A DNA stretch of 64,000 nucleotides from Chelatococcus sp. YT9 (GTDB lineage Bacteria > Pseudomonadota > Alphaproteobacteria > Rhizobiales > Beijerinckiaceae). The stretch covers positions 1,948,911-2,012,910 of the forward strand of contig NZ_JAHBRW010000002.1 of assembly GCF_018398315.1 (NCBI RefSeq), written 5' to 3'. Below are positions 18,486 through 28,414 of this stretch, piece after piece. Position 1 is the stretch's first letter. Every line of letters starts with the position of its first letter. Made by a program: the position numbers and the translations under genes. The notes beneath the pieces were generated by a model. The model was not told the origin of the DNA. It saw only the letters and a list, made by a program, of their open reading frames with translations, and searched no databases.

Positions 18486-20195
18486 ATGATCATGACCCTT
18501 AACGGGTGGATACAAATCATCGTCTACTGCGGGATCATCATCCTGCTGGTCAAACCCCTCGGCAACTATCTGACCCGCATCTTCAACGGTGAGCGGACTT
18601 GGTTGAGCACGGCATTGGGGCCGCTTGAGCGTGGCCTCTACCGCTTGGCCGGCACGCGAGATCAGGACGAACACCATTGGACAACCTACACGGCCGCACT
18701 TCTATTGTTCAATGTCGCAGGATTGATCGTCCTCTACATGGTGCAACGCCTGCAGGATATCCTCCCCTTCAATCCGGCGGGAATGGCTGCCATTCCGCCG
18801 GATCTCGCCTTCAACACCGCGGCGAGCTTTGTCACCAACACCAACTGGCAGTCCTATGGTGGCGAGACCACCATGTCCTATCTGACGCAGATGGTGGGCC
18901 TGAACGTGCAGAATTTCGTTTCAGCCGCGACCGGAATTGCTATCTCCATTGCGCTGATACGAGCCTTTTCAAGAAAATCCGCCAGAACTCTCGGTAATTT
19001 CTGGTTCGACCTCACGCGTTCCATTCTCTACATCCTGCTGCCGATCTGCGCGGTGGGTACACTCGTTCTGGTCTGGCAGGGTGTGCCGCAGAACCTCTCG
19101 CCTTATACGGTCGCGACGACGCTGGAAGGCGCGCAGCAGACGATCGCGCAGGGTCCCGTCGCCTCGCAGATGATGATCAAGCATCTCGGAACGAACGGTG
19201 GAGGCTTCTTCAACGCCAATGCGGCCCACCCCTTCGAGAACCCAACTGCGCTGACCAATCTCATCCACATGGTCGCAATCCTCGCGATCGGCGCGGCGCT
19301 CACCAACGTGTTCGGCCGGATGGTCGGTGATCAGCGGCAAGGCTGGGCGATCTTCGCCGCCATGGGTGTGCTTTTCATCACGGGCGTCGTGGTCTGCTAC
19401 TGGGCCGAGGCCGCCGGCAATCCCCTCGTCCATGCCCTCGGCATCGACGGCGGCAACATGGAAGGCAAGGAGGTCCGCTTCGGCATCGCCCTGTCGGCGC
19501 TGTTCGCGGTTATCACCACCGCCGCGTCCTGCGGCGCGGTCATCGCCATGCATGACAGCTTCATGGCTCTCGGCGGCATGGTGCCCCTCGTCAACATGAT
19601 GCTTGGTGAGATCATTGTCGGCGGGGTCGGCGCCGGGCTCTATGGCATCATGCTGTTCGTGGTCGTGGCGATCTTCGTGGCCGGTCTCATGGTCGGCCGC
19701 ACGCCGGAGTATCTCGGCAAGAAGATCGAGGCGAAGGAGGTCAAGATGGCGATGCTCGCCCTGCTCATCCTGCCACTTCTCATGCTGGGCTTCACAGCGA
19801 TCGCGACCGTGCTTCCGGCAGGCCTCGCCGGCATCGCCAATCCCGGCCCCCACGGCTTCTCCGAAATCCTCTATGCCTATGTATCGGCGGCGGCGAACAA
19901 TGGCTCGGCCTTCGGCGGCCTCACCGCCAATACACCCTGGTACACGGTCAGCCTTGGCCTTGCGATGCTGCTCGGCCGCTTCTTCATGATCGTGCCGGTG
20001 ATGGCCCTGGCGGGATCGCTCGTCGGCAAGAAAGCCGCACCGCCGTCGGCCGGGACGTTCCCGACCCACGGGCCGCTCTTCGTCGGCCTCCTCATCGGGG
20101 TCATCGTCATCATGGGCGGCCTGGAATTCTTCCCGGCGCTGGCGCTGGGGCCGATCGTCGAACATCTCGCCATGCTCGGGGGAAAGGCATTCTGA
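18486..20195 (+). CDS. kdpA: Potassium-transporting ATPase subunit KdpA
   Basis: About 569 residues, matching the usual length. It is a ten-helix potassium-selective inner-membrane subunit. Selectivity-filter regions are readable, for example [34 protein letters not shown] and [13 protein letters not shown], each with the conserved N/G-rich loop. The start is taken at the [10 protein letters not shown] beginning; MTLNGWIQ two codons later is equally plausible. A longer frame from 18393 would add unrelated residues. Its stop shares one base with the following 37-codon ORF, followed by kdpB. Confidence 0.96.
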   Translation: MIMTLNGWIQIIVYCGIIILLVKPLGNYLTRIFNGERTWLSTALGPLERGLYRLAGTRDQDEHHWTTYTAALLLFNVAGLIVLYMVQRLQDILPFNPAGMAAIPPDLAFNTAASFVTNTNWQSYGGETTMSYLTQMVGLNVQNFVSAATGIAISIALIRAFSRKSARTLGNFWFDLTRSILYILLPICAVGTLVLVWQGVPQNLSPYTVATTLEGAQQTIAQGPVASQMMIKHLGTNGGGFFNANAAHPFENPTALTNLIHMVAILAIGAALTNVFGRMVGDQRQGWAIFAAMGVLFITGVVVCYWAEAAGNPLVHALGIDGGNMEGKEVRFGIALSALFAVITTAASCGAVIAMHDSFMALGGMVPLVNMMLGEIIVGGVGAGLYGIMLFVVVAIFVAGLMVGRTPEYLGKKIEAKEVKMAMLALLILPLLMLGFTAIATVLPAGLAGIANPGPHGFSEILYAYVSAAANNGSAFGGLTANTPWYTVSLGLAMLLGRFFMIVPVMALAGSLVGKKAAPPSAGTFPTHGPLFVGLLIGVIVIMGGLEFFPALALGPIVEHLAMLGGKAF

Positions 20196-20308
20196 TGACA
20201 GCCGCTTACCGTCCGCGCGCCTCGAGCATCATCATCGCGATGATGCTCGTCACCCTCGCGATCGCATTTCTCATCGCAACGTTTGCCACCCTCCTGGCCG
20301 CTGCGTGA
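20195..20308 (+). CDS. 37-residue single-helix protein between kdpA and kdpB
   Basis: The ATG at 20195 overlaps the kdpA stop codon by one base (TGATG), and AAAGG lies about eight bases upstream inside the kdpA end. The product starts [11 protein letters not shown] and continues into one long hydrophobic segment (IIIAMMLVTLAIAFLIATFA) ending LLAAA, then TGA at 20306. A positively charged N-terminus before the helix predicts N-in topology. In the usual kdp order A is followed directly by B, so an inserted, coupled membrane miniprotein is unusual. I recognise no homologue. It could be a duplicate KdpF-like subunit or an assembly factor. Confidence 0.6.
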   Translation: MTAAYRPRASSIIIAMMLVTLAIAFLIATFATLLAAA

Positions 20309-20347
20309 TCCGGCCGCTAGGCGCTGGACCATTCGCTGGAGCCTCTC

Positions 20348-22420
20348 ATGAGCCAGTCCAAATCCACGAGCCTGATCGATGCTCGTATCCTTGTTCCCGC
20401 TCTCGGCGATGCCGTGCGCAAACTCAATCCGCGCAGCCTCGCGCGCAACCCGGTGATGTTCGTCGTGGCGGTCGTATCGGCACTCACCACTATTCTGTTG
20501 ATCCGCGATATCGCGATCGGTGGGCAGGACGTCGCCTTCTCCTTCCAGATCACGCTCTGGCTGTGGTTCACGGTCCTGTTCGCCAACTTTGCCGAGGCGG
20601 TCGCCGAAGGACGCGGCAAGGCGCAGGCGGATTCGCTGCGTCGCACGCGCAGCGAAACGCAGGCCAAGCTGCTGACCGGCGAGAGCCGCGCCGGCTACAA
20701 GCTCGTGCCGGGAGCGAGCCTGAAGGTCGGTGATTGCGTGCTGGTCGAGGCAGGAGACATCATTCCCTCCGACGGCGAGGTCATCGAGGGTGTCGCCTCG
20801 GTGAACGAGGCGGCGATCACGGGCGAATCCGCGCCCGTGATCCGCGAGTCCGGTGGTGATCGCTCGGCCGTGACCGGAGGCACACAGGTCCTGTCCGACT
20901 GGATCCGCGTGCGTATCACGGCGGCCGCCGGCTCGACCTTCATCGACCGGATGATCGCGCTCGTCGAGGGCGCGGAGCGCCAGAAGACGCCGAACGAGAT
21001 CGCCCTCAACATCCTGCTCGCCGGCATGACCTTGATCTTCGTCTTCGCCGTGGTGACCATCCCGAGCTTTGCCGCCTATGCCGGCGGCTACATTCCGGTG
21101 ATCGTGCTCGTCGCCCTGTTCGTCACGCTCATTCCGACCACCATCGGCGCGCTGCTGTCGGCCATCGGCATCGCCGGCATGGATCGCCTGGTGCGCTTCA
21201 ACGTGCTCGCCATGTCCGGCCGGGCTGTGGAGGCGGCCGGCGACGTCGATACCCTCCTGCTCGACAAGACCGGCACGATCACGCTCGGCAACCGGCAGGC
21301 GACCGACTTTCGGCCGCTGCGCGGCATCAACGAAGAAGAGCTCGCCGATGCGGCTCAGCTCGCCTCCCTGGCCGACGAGACGCCGGAAGGTCGCTCGATC
21401 GTCGTCCTGGCCAAGGAGAAATACGGGATACGGGCGAGGGACATGGCGAGCCTGCACGCCACCTTCGTGCCCTTCACCGCGCAGAGCCGCATGAGCGGCG
21501 TCGATCACGACGGCACGACCATCCGCAAGGGCGCCGTCGACGCAGTGCTCAAATATGTCGGAGACGCGGGCCTCACCGCGGGCCGGCCGCCCGCCAGCGC
21601 CGACAGCCTACGTGAGATCCGCGCCATCGCCGACGAGATCGCGCGGGCGGGCGGCACGCCGCTCGCCGTCGTGAAGGACGGCCGGCTGCTCGGCGTCATT
21701 CACCTGAAGGACATCGTCAAGGGTGGCATTCGCGAGCGTTTCGCGGAACTGAGGCGGATGGGCATCCGCACTGTCATGATCACCGGCGACAACCCGATGA
21801 CTGCCGCTGCCATCGCCGCCGAAGCGGGCGTCGACGATTTCCTCGCCCAGGCGACACCGGAGAACAAGCTCTCCCTCATCCGCGAGGAGCAGGCCAAGGG
21901 CAAGCTCGTCGCGATGTGCGGCGACGGCACGAACGACGCCCCCGCACTCGCCCAGGCGGATGTCGGCGTCGCCATGAACACCGGAACGGTGGCCGCGCGC
22001 GAAGCCGGCAATATGGTCGATCTCGATAGCGACCCGACGAAGCTCATCGAGATCGTCGAGATCGGCAAGCAGCTCCTGATGACCCGAGGCGCACTGACGA
22101 CCTTCTCCATCGCCAATGACGTCGCGAAGTATTTCGCGATCATTCCGGCGATGTTCCTGGCGTTCTACCCGCAACTCGGCGCGCTTAACATCATGGGCCT
22201 CGCGACGCCCCAGAGCGCCATCCTGTCCGCCATCATCTTCAACGCGCTCATCATCATCGCGCTGATCCCGCTGTCGCTGAAAGGCGTGAGATATCGCGCC
22301 GTCGGCGCCGGCAGTCTCCTGTCGCGCAACCTCCTCATTTACGGCCTCGGCGGTGTGATCGTCCCGTTCATCGGTATCAAGGCGATAGACCTCGTCATCA
22401 CCGGCCTCGGCCTCGTCTGA
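20348..22420 (+). CDS. kdpB: Potassium-transporting ATPase subunit KdpB (P-type ATPase)
   Basis: A 690-residue P-type ATPase, the ATP-hydrolysing subunit of Kdp. The phosphorylation motif [12 protein letters not shown] places the aspartate at residue 306. [13 protein letters not shown] is the actuator-domain TGES loop, and [18 protein letters not shown] is the hinge motif. Transmembrane segments flank the cytoplasmic domains. The length and motifs are canonical. It begins 39 bases after the 37-residue ORF and is followed by kdpC after 12 bases. Confidence 0.97.
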   Translation: MSQSKSTSLIDARILVPALGDAVRKLNPRSLARNPVMFVVAVVSALTTILLIRDIAIGGQDVAFSFQITLWLWFTVLFANFAEAVAEGRGKAQADSLRRTRSETQAKLLTGESRAGYKLVPGASLKVGDCVLVEAGDIIPSDGEVIEGVASVNEAAITGESAPVIRESGGDRSAVTGGTQVLSDWIRVRITAAAGSTFIDRMIALVEGAERQKTPNEIALNILLAGMTLIFVFAVVTIPSFAAYAGGYIPVIVLVALFVTLIPTTIGALLSAIGIAGMDRLVRFNVLAMSGRAVEAAGDVDTLLLDKTGTITLGNRQATDFRPLRGINEEELADAAQLASLADETPEGRSIVVLAKEKYGIRARDMASLHATFVPFTAQSRMSGVDHDGTTIRKGAVDAVLKYVGDAGLTAGRPPASADSLREIRAIADEIARAGGTPLAVVKDGRLLGVIHLKDIVKGGIRERFAELRRMGIRTVMITGDNPMTAAAIAAEAGVDDFLAQATPENKLSLIREEQAKGKLVAMCGDGTNDAPALAQADVGVAMNTGTVAAREAGNMVDLDSDPTKLIEIVEIGKQLLMTRGALTTFSIANDVAKYFAIIPAMFLAFYPQLGALNIMGLATPQSAILSAIIFNALIIIALIPLSLKGVRYRAVGAGSLLSRNLLIYGLGGVIVPFIGIKAIDLVITGLGLV

Positions 22421-22432
22421 AGGACAGCCACC

Positions 22433-23002
22433 ATGTTCAAGCAACTGCGCCCCGCGCTCGTGATGATCACGGCCTTCACGGTGCTCACAGGTCTCATCTA
22501 TCCGCTCGGAATGACAGGCATCGCCCAGGCTCTGTTTCCCTATCAAGCCGGCGGCAGCCTCGTGGAGCGTGACGGCAAGGTGATCGGCTCCGCCCTGATC
22601 GGACAGGCCTTCACAAGCGACCGTTATTTCCACAGCCGCCCATCCGCCGCCGGGGCCGGCTATGACGCCGCGAATTCGAGCGGCTCGAACCTCGGCCCGA
22701 CCAACGCAAAATTGATTTCGCGCATCAAGGCCGAAGCGGAGGCGCTGCGGACGAGCAACCCGCAGGCGGATATCCCGATGGATCTGGTGACAGCCTCGGG
22801 CAGCGGCCTCGATCCCCATATCTCGCCGGAAGCGGCTTATTTCCAGGCAGCGCGCGTCGCCAAGGCGCGCGGCCTGGAAGAGGCCGCCGTCCGCGCTGTC
22901 ATCGCCCGCCATGTCGAGGGCCGCCAATTCGGGCTGCTCGGCGAGCCTGTCATCAATGTGCTCGCCCTCAATCTGGACCTTGACGGTACGGTTGCGCGTT
23001 AA
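22433..23002 (+). CDS. kdpC: Potassium-transporting ATPase subunit KdpC
   Basis: A 189-residue protein with one N-terminal membrane helix ([20 protein letters not shown]) and a periplasmic domain. Conserved KdpC segments are [44 protein letters not shown] and [15 protein letters not shown]. Length and motifs are typical. It stabilises the KdpA-KdpB complex and raises nucleotide affinity. It lies in the expected place between kdpB and kdpD. Confidence 0.96.
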   Translation: MFKQLRPALVMITAFTVLTGLIYPLGMTGIAQALFPYQAGGSLVERDGKVIGSALIGQAFTSDRYFHSRPSAAGAGYDAANSSGSNLGPTNAKLISRIKAEAEALRTSNPQADIPMDLVTASGSGLDPHISPEAAYFQAARVAKARGLEEAAVRAVIARHVEGRQFGLLGEPVINVLALNLDLDGTVAR

Positions 23003-23056
23003 GATCCCGTGTGGGATCGCAGGACCTGGATCGCCGCGAGGATTAAGCTAGACGTG

Positions 23057-25759
23057 ATGCCTGAGGAAATCACCAATCGTGAAGGCCGCCCCTCGCCGGA
23101 TGCGCTCCTCCAGGCAGTGTCCGTGGGCACGCGCGGGCGGCTGAAGATCTTCCTCGGCGCGGCCCCCGGTGTCGGCAAGACCTACGAGATGCTGAGCGCC
23201 GGCCAAGCGGCAAAAGCCGACGGCATCGACGTTGTCGTGGGCATCGTCGAGACCCATGGGCGCAGGGAGACGGAGGCCCTGCTCCCGGGGCTCGAAATGG
23301 TGCCGCGCGCGCGCATCGCCTACAAGGGGCAGATCCTTGAGGAGATGGACCTCGATGCCTTGATCGCCCGGCGGCCGGCGCTCGTCCTTGTCGATGAGCT
23401 CGCCCATACCAACGCGCCGGGCAGCCGCCATCCCAAGCGCTATCTCGACGTCCAGGAGCTGCTCGATCGTGGCATCGATGTCTTCACGACACTCAACATC
23501 CAGCATGTCGAGAGCTTGAACGATGTGGTCGCGCAGATCACGCGGATCCGCGTGCGGGAGACCGTACCGGATTCGATCATCGATCGCGCCGACAATATCG
23601 AGATCATCGACATCACACCCGATGATCTCATCAAGCGCCTCAACGAAGGCAAGGTCTATCTGCCCAAGACGGCGAAGCGGGCTACCGCAAACTATTTCTC
23701 TCCCGGCAACCTCACCGCCCTGCGCGAGCTGGCCCTGCGCCGCACAGCGCAACGGGTCGACGACCAGTTGCTCAGCCACATGCAGGCGCATGCCATTCCC
23801 GGCCCGTGGTCGGCGGGGGATCGGGTGCTTGTGTGCGTGGACCAGCAGGCGCGCGGCCCTTCGCTGGTGCGCTATGCGCGGCGGCAGGCAGACCGGCTGC
23901 GCGCGCCCTGGGCCGCGCTCCATATCGAGACCGGCGGTTCGACCACCTTTTCCGAGACAGAGCGGGACCAGATCGCAACCACGCTGAGGCTCGCCGAACA
24001 GCTCGGCGGCGAAGCACTCACCATACCGGGCCAGGATGTGGCGCAGGATATCCTGCACTATGCGACGGCCAACAACTTCAACCACGTGGTGATCGGCACG
24101 CCCAAAAAGCCGCGCTGGCGGGAGCTCTTGTTCGGCTCGGTCTCCCACGATCTCATCCGCGACGCTGGCGACATCAGCATCCACGTGATCTCCGGCGACG
24201 AGAGGGAGGTCTCGCCCGGTCGCGGCGTCCGCGTGGTCGAGCCGCGCGGGCTCAACGTCAGGCCCTTCGGCCTGGCGCTTGTCCACATCGCGATCGCCAC
24301 CGTATTCGGGTCGTTGCTCACCCACATTCTCGACGTGCGCAACATCGCGCTCGTCTTCCTGATGGCGGTGCTCACAGCCGCGGTCACGGCGGGGTTGGGG
24401 CCTGCGCTTTTTGCTTCGATTGTCGGTGCGCTGGCGTTCAATTTCTTCTTCCTGCCGCCACTTTATACTCTCGACATCGGTGATCCTGAGAGCGTCATCG
24501 CGCTCTTCTTCTATCTTGGCGTCGCCGTCATTGCGAGCAATCTGACGGCGCGCGTGCAGCGTCAGGCGACAGCCGCTCGCCAGCGCGCCCGCACCACGGA
24601 AGATCTTTATCTTTTCTCGAAGAAGCTTGCGGGCGCGGGTACGCTCGATGACGTGCTGTGGGCGACCGCCCATCAGATGGCCGCCATGCTCAAGCTGCGT
24701 GTGGTCATTCTTCTGCCGGAGGACGATACCATCGCCGTCAGGGCCGGTTATCCTCCTGATGATACGCTCGTCGATGCCGACATCGCCGCCGCGCGCTGGG
24801 CCTGGGAGCACGACCGGCCGGCCGGTCGTGGCGCGGATACGCTTCCCGGCGCCAAGCGCCTCTACCTGCCATTAAAGACCGGCCGCAAGCCTGTCGGGGT
24901 GGTCGGGCTCGACAATGACCGCCAGGGCCCGCTCCTGACGCCGGAGCAAAGGCGCCTGTTCGATGCCCTCGCCGACCAGGCAGCGGTTGCCATCGAGCGC
25001 ATCGAGCTCGTTGCCGACGTCGACCGCGCCCGTCTCGCCGCCGAAGCCGACAGGCTGCGCTCCGCCCTGCTCACCTCAATATCGCACGATCTCAAGACCC
25101 CCCTTGCCGCCATCATGGGCGCGGCCGGCACGCTGCGCGACTATGGCGGGTCCCTGCCTGTCGGCGATCAGGCGGACCTTCTTACCACCGTCGTTGATGA
25201 ATCGGAGCGACTGAACCGCTTCATCGGCAACCTCCTCGACATGACGCGTATCGAATCCGGCGCCATGGCGCCGAACACGTCGCTGCATTATGTCGGCGAC
25301 ATAGTGGGTGCGGCCGTGCGGCGCGCCGCGAAGATACTCACCAACCACCGCATCATCATCAATATTCCACCAGCGCTTCCCATGGTGAAGCTGGACGCGG
25401 TTCTGTTCGAGCAGGTTCTCTTCAACCTGATCGACAATGCCACGAAATACGCGCCGGCGGGCTCGTTGATCCGCATTCAGGGATCAGCTGAGGGCGGCTT
25501 CCTGTCGTTGCACGTGATCGACGAGGGACCGGGCATTCCGCCTGGCGATCTCGAACGGATCTTCGATACCTTCTACCGCGTGGCGAAGACTGATCGGGTT
25601 TTGGCGGGCACCGGTCTAGGCCTCACCATTTGCCGCGGCTTCGTCGAGGCCATGGGGGGAACCATCACGGCGATGAACAGGACAGATCGCTTGGGAGCGA
25701 TCTTCCTCATCCGCCTGCCCCTGGTGAATGACACGCCGGAGATGGACGATCTGCGATGA
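23057..25759 (+). CDS. kdpD: Sensor histidine kinase KdpD
   Basis: About 900 residues with the full KdpD domain order. An N-terminal KdpD domain carries Walker A (FLGAAPGVGKTYEML) and VDELAHTNAPGSRHPKR. A universal-stress-like domain, a four-helix membrane block (about 415-515), a GAF-like region, the HisKA box SISHDLKTPLAAIMG with His677, and the HATPase core follow. It senses potassium limitation and phosphorylates KdpE. ATG 23057 is preferred over the GTG at 23009, because the GTG would lie six bases after kdpC without a ribosome site; the choice is not certain. Its stop overlaps kdpE by four bases. Confidence 0.95.
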   Translation: MPEEITNREGRPSPDALLQAVSVGTRGRLKIFLGAAPGVGKTYEMLSAGQAAKADGIDVVVGIVETHGRRETEALLPGLEMVPRARIAYKGQILEEMDLDALIARRPALVLVDELAHTNAPGSRHPKRYLDVQELLDRGIDVFTTLNIQHVESLNDVVAQITRIRVRETVPDSIIDRADNIEIIDITPDDLIKRLNEGKVYLPKTAKRATANYFSPGNLTALRELALRRTAQRVDDQLLSHMQAHAIPGPWSAGDRVLVCVDQQARGPSLVRYARRQADRLRAPWAALHIETGGSTTFSETERDQIATTLRLAEQLGGEALTIPGQDVAQDILHYATANNFNHVVIGTPKKPRWRELLFGSVSHDLIRDAGDISIHVISGDEREVSPGRGVRVVEPRGLNVRPFGLALVHIAIATVFGSLLTHILDVRNIALVFLMAVLTAAVTAGLGPALFASIVGALAFNFFFLPPLYTLDIGDPESVIALFFYLGVAVIASNLTARVQRQATAARQRARTTEDLYLFSKKLAGAGTLDDVLWATAHQMAAMLKLRVVILLPEDDTIAVRAGYPPDDTLVDADIAAARWAWEHDRPAGRGADTLPGAKRLYLPLKTGRKPVGVVGLDNDRQGPLLTPEQRRLFDALADQAAVAIERIELVADVDRARLAAEADRLRSALLTSISHDLKTPLAAIMGAAGTLRDYGGSLPVGDQADLLTTVVDESERLNRFIGNLLDMTRIESGAMAPNTSLHYVGDIVGAAVRRAAKILTNHRIIINIPPALPMVKLDAVLFEQVLFNLIDNATKYAPAGSLIRIQGSAEGGFLSLHVIDEGPGIPPGDLERIFDTFYRVAKTDRVLAGTGLGLTICRGFVEAMGGTITAMNRTDRLGAIFLIRLPLVNDTPEMDDLR

Positions 25760-26454
25760 CGACAACCGCTGTGAAGATCCTCGTCGTGGACGACGAGCCG
25801 CCGATCCGCAAACTCCTGCGGCTTGGATTGACGGCCGAAGGCTTTGCGGTGAGCGAGGCCGCCAGCGCTCAGGCTGCGGCTGAAGCCATCGAGACCGACG
25901 CACCGGATCTCGTCATCCTCGATCTCGGATTGCCGGACAAGCCGGGCCATGTGCTGCTGGAAAGCTGGCAGGCGACGCGACCCGCGACACCTGTGATCGT
26001 CTTGTCCAGCAGGACTGACGAGACCGGCATCGTCCAGGCTCTGGAACAGGGCGCTGCCGACTATGTGACCAAGCCTTTTGGGATGCGCGAACTCGTCGCG
26101 CGCATCCGGGTGGCATTGCGCCACAAGCTGCAGCAACAGGGCGAGAAGCCCATTTTTCAGACGGGGGAGCTCTCGGTCGATCTCGTGAGGCGGATCGTCC
26201 GGATCGCCGGCCAGGAGGTAAAGCTCTCGCCCAAGGAATACGAGATCCTCCGGGTTCTCGTGCAGCATGCCGGCAAGGTGCTGACCCACCAATACCTGCT
26301 CAAGGAAGTTTGGGGCGCCTCGGCGGACGTCCAATATCTGCGCGTCTATGTTCGCCAGATTCGCCAGAAGATCGAAGCCGCGCCCGACCAGCCGCATTAT
26401 CTCATCACGGAAACCGGCATCGGCTACCGCCTGCGCGATGCCGATCAAGCGTGA
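25756..26454 (+). CDS. kdpE: Response regulator KdpE
   Basis: A 232-residue OmpR/PhoB-class response regulator. The receiver domain has ILVVDDEPPIRKLL with the acidic pair at 12-13 and the phosphoacceptor Asp56 in VILDLGLPDKPG; TKPFGMRELVARIRVAL marks its end. The C-terminal winged helix includes LSPKEYEILRVLVQHAGKVL and YLRVYVRQIRQKIE. It overlaps the kdpD stop by ATGA. It should activate the operon from sites upstream of 18168. Confidence 0.95.
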   Translation: MTTTAVKILVVDDEPPIRKLLRLGLTAEGFAVSEAASAQAAAEAIETDAPDLVILDLGLPDKPGHVLLESWQATRPATPVIVLSSRTDETGIVQALEQGAADYVTKPFGMRELVARIRVALRHKLQQQGEKPIFQTGELSVDLVRRIVRIAGQEVKLSPKEYEILRVLVQHAGKVLTHQYLLKEVWGASADVQYLRVYVRQIRQKIEAAPDQPHYLITETGIGYRLRDADQA

Positions 26455-26515
26455 TCATTCCGCCACGAATGGCCATGACGGCCACAACGGATTCTGACAT
26501 ACCACGGGTCAATCG

Positions 26516-26965
26516 ATGAAAATTGCGCAGTTTCTAAATCCGCAGGACGTCATCTCCAATCTGGCAGCCACCAGCAAGCCGCAGCTCCTCACAGCCCTGG
26601 CACGGCTTGCGGCGAGCAAGCTCAAGGTGGACGAGGAGGGCATCGCCAGCGCGTTGATGCAGCGTGAGGCCCTGGGCTCCACCGGGATCGGCGATGGAAC
26701 CGCCCTGCCCCATGCCACGATTGCCGGCATCGCCGCGCCCTTCGGGCTTTTCGTGCGACTGCAGAAAGCTATAGATTTTGAAGCCGTCGACGAGGTGCCA
26801 GTCACGCTCGTCTGTCTGCTGCTCCTGCCGCCGGAACGCAGCGCAGCCCATCTCAGTGCCCTTGCGGCTATGGCTAGAAAGCTGAGCTCAAAGGAACGTC
26901 GCGCAAAGCTCCGTGGCGCAAAATCGTCCGACGCGCTTTACGCGATCCTGACAGAGGAGGACTGA
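26516..26965 (+). CDS. PTS EIIA-Ntr (PtsN-like) domain protein
   Basis: A 149-residue single-domain EIIA of the fructose/nitrogen type. The phosphorylatable histidine is His66 in GDGTALPHATIAGI. PVTLVCLLLLPPERSAAHLSALAAMARKL is the conserved C-terminal region, in two runs. It starts 61 bases after kdpE, in the same direction. In E. coli the dephosphorylated EIIA-Ntr binds KdpD and stimulates it, so its presence as the last gene of the kdp operon suggests a dedicated link between the nitrogen PTS and potassium sensing. No rpoN or hpf gene lies next to it, so this is probably not the canonical ptsN. The link is inference from known E. coli biology and position. Confidence 0.88.
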   Translation: MKIAQFLNPQDVISNLAATSKPQLLTALARLAASKLKVDEEGIASALMQREALGSTGIGDGTALPHATIAGIAAPFGLFVRLQKAIDFEAVDEVPVTLVCLLLLPPERSAAHLSALAAMARKLSSKERRAKLRGAKSSDALYAILTEED

Positions 26966-27066
26966 TCTCGTGTGGGACAGTTGCTGCTGGTCACGTGATC
27001 AGAGCCGTCTCGTTCTTGCGGGACAGGCCGCAGGCTTGAGCCTGGGGACCAAACTGGCGCCGCATT

Positions 27067-27096
27067 GAAAACGAGCGATGGTGCGCTCGCGTTTTC
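27067..27096. terminator. Stem-loop between kdp/PtsN operon and convergent acetyltransferase
   Basis: GAAAACG and AGCG on the left pair with CGCT and CGTTTTC on the right, with a CG bulge and a short ATGGTG loop. The A-rich and T-rich arms at the outer ends would suit a bidirectional terminator between two convergent genes. The bulge lowers confidence. Confidence 0.4.
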
Positions 27097-27197
27097 CCGC
27101 ATCGGGGCACCGGTTCTGGTCCTGGATGCTCCACTGACACGACACTCTGGGACGACGAGCGGCTCCAGCGCGCCAGATACATCGCAGCCTCTCCCGG

Positions 27198-27647
27198 CTA
27201 TGCGATCTGCTTGCGGTATTGAACGAACCCAGAGCGTTCAGCCACCTTGTCGTAGAGCATCATCGCTTGGCTGTTCGTCTCGTGAGTCAACCAATAGACC
27301 CGGGGCGATCCCACCTTCTGAGCTTCCCCGTAAACCGCTTCGATCAGCTGACGGCCTATGCCGAGGCCTCGCGCGCTAGGGCTGGTGAACAGGTCCTGCA
27401 GATAACAGACCGGGGCGATCATGCTGGTGTTGCGGTGGAAAATGTAATGGACCAGGCCAAGCAACTGACCCTCACGCTCGGCGACGTGGGCATGCACCGG
27501 CTCGTAATGATCAAAGAAGCGTTGCCAGGTTGCGTGGGTCACGTCCGGGGGAACGACGCGCTCGTAGAAGCTGTTGTAACCTTCCCAAAGTGGGAGCCAC
27601 TGATCCCTGTCATCGTGCATGATGGGCCGGATGGTCGCGTCTGTCAT
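27198..27647 (-). CDS. GNAT family N-acetyltransferase
   Basis: About 149 residues. The acetyl-CoA-binding loop is LFTSPSARGLGIGRQLIEAV (the R-G-x-G-I-G motif), followed by YWLTHETNSQAMMLYDKVAE, the classical motif B region. The start is taken at 27647, where AAGGA lies seven bases upstream; a start two codons earlier (27653) is too close to that site. GNAT enzymes acetylate amines on small molecules or proteins. It is divergent from the FMN reductase gene and convergent with the kdp operon. No specific substrate can be read. Confidence 0.88.
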   Translation of the reverse strand: MTDATIRPIMHDDRDQWLPLWEGYNSFYERVVPPDVTHATWQRFFDHYEPVHAHVAEREGQLLGLVHYIFHRNTSMIAPVCYLQDLFTSPSARGLGIGRQLIEAVYGEAQKVGSPRVYWLTHETNSQAMMLYDKVAERSGFVQYRKQIA

Positions 27648-27844
27648 GCTCATATCCTTGCGGTCAAAGGCCGAAAGTGCCTGCGTGCATCGGGCGGCAT
27701 GCCCTCCAATATAGATGCCCCCGATGAGATCGGGCCTGAAAAGAAAGCTGTATGGGCGCCAAAGAAGCTGTCCGGAATTCGCGTGCTGAACGTCGCGGGC
27801 CCGATTACAATGCTCTGAACGCAACGCAATGATGGCCAACAGCA

Positions 27845-28402
27845 ATGACGACGCTTCTCGGGGTTTCCGGCAGCCTGCGCAAGGGATCTTACAACACTGC
27901 CCTGCTGCGAGCCGCCGGGGAGCTTGTTCCCGAAGGCGCATCCCTCGTCGTCGGAACCATCCAGGGCATCCCCCTTTATAACGCCGATGACGAGGAAGAG
28001 CATGGCATCCCCCCGGCCGTTCATATCCTGAAGGAACAGCTCGCAGCCGCCGATGGTCTGCTCATGTTCACCCCAGAATACAACAATGGCTTGCCGGGTG
28101 TCTTCAAGAACGCCATCGACTGGCTAACGCGCCCGAACTCTGACATCGATCGCCTGTTCAAGGGCAAGCCTGTCGCGATCGTCGGAGCCTCGCCGGGCGG
28201 TTTCGGCACCATTCTCAGCCAGAGCGCTTGGCTGCCCGTGCTGCACACCCTGGGGACCAAGCCGTGGTTCGGCGGGCGGCTTCTGGTCTCCCGGGCGCAT
28301 ACGATTTTCAATGCTGATGGCGAGCTGCAGGACGAAGCGATCAAGCAGCGCCTCGCCCAGTTCCTCGCGGGATTCGCCGCCTTCGCCAATCCCGGCGCGT
28401 GA
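27845..28402 (+). CDS. NADPH-dependent FMN reductase (ChrR/YieF-like flavodoxin fold)
   Basis: A 185-residue flavodoxin-fold reductase. LLGVSGSLRKGSYNTALLRA at the N-terminus is the FMN-phosphate loop, and LLMFTPEYNNGLPGVFKNAI contains the diagnostic P-E-Y-N motif. The family reduces quinones, azo dyes or metals using NAD(P)H through bound FMN. The length is typical. It is an isolated gene divergent from the GNAT gene and convergent with the isomerase-like gene, 12 bases apart. It probably serves general redox or quinone detoxification. Confidence 0.9.
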   Translation: MTTLLGVSGSLRKGSYNTALLRAAGELVPEGASLVVGTIQGIPLYNADDEEEHGIPPAVHILKEQLAAADGLLMFTPEYNNGLPGVFKNAIDWLTRPNSDIDRLFKGKPVAIVGASPGGFGTILSQSAWLPVLHTLGTKPWFGGRLLVSRAHTIFNADGELQDEAIKQRLAQFLAGFAAFANPGA

Positions 28403-28414
28403 CCCCTGGTCCGA

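Noticed and set aside
19877..21508. 543-codon reverse frame opposite kdpA and kdpB
   Set aside because: It mirrors conserved P-type ATPase coding sequence; high GC produces long antisense frames here.
23048..24811. 587-codon reverse frame opposite kdpD
   Set aside because: Antisense to the conserved KdpD sensor domains, with no motif or ribosome site of its own.
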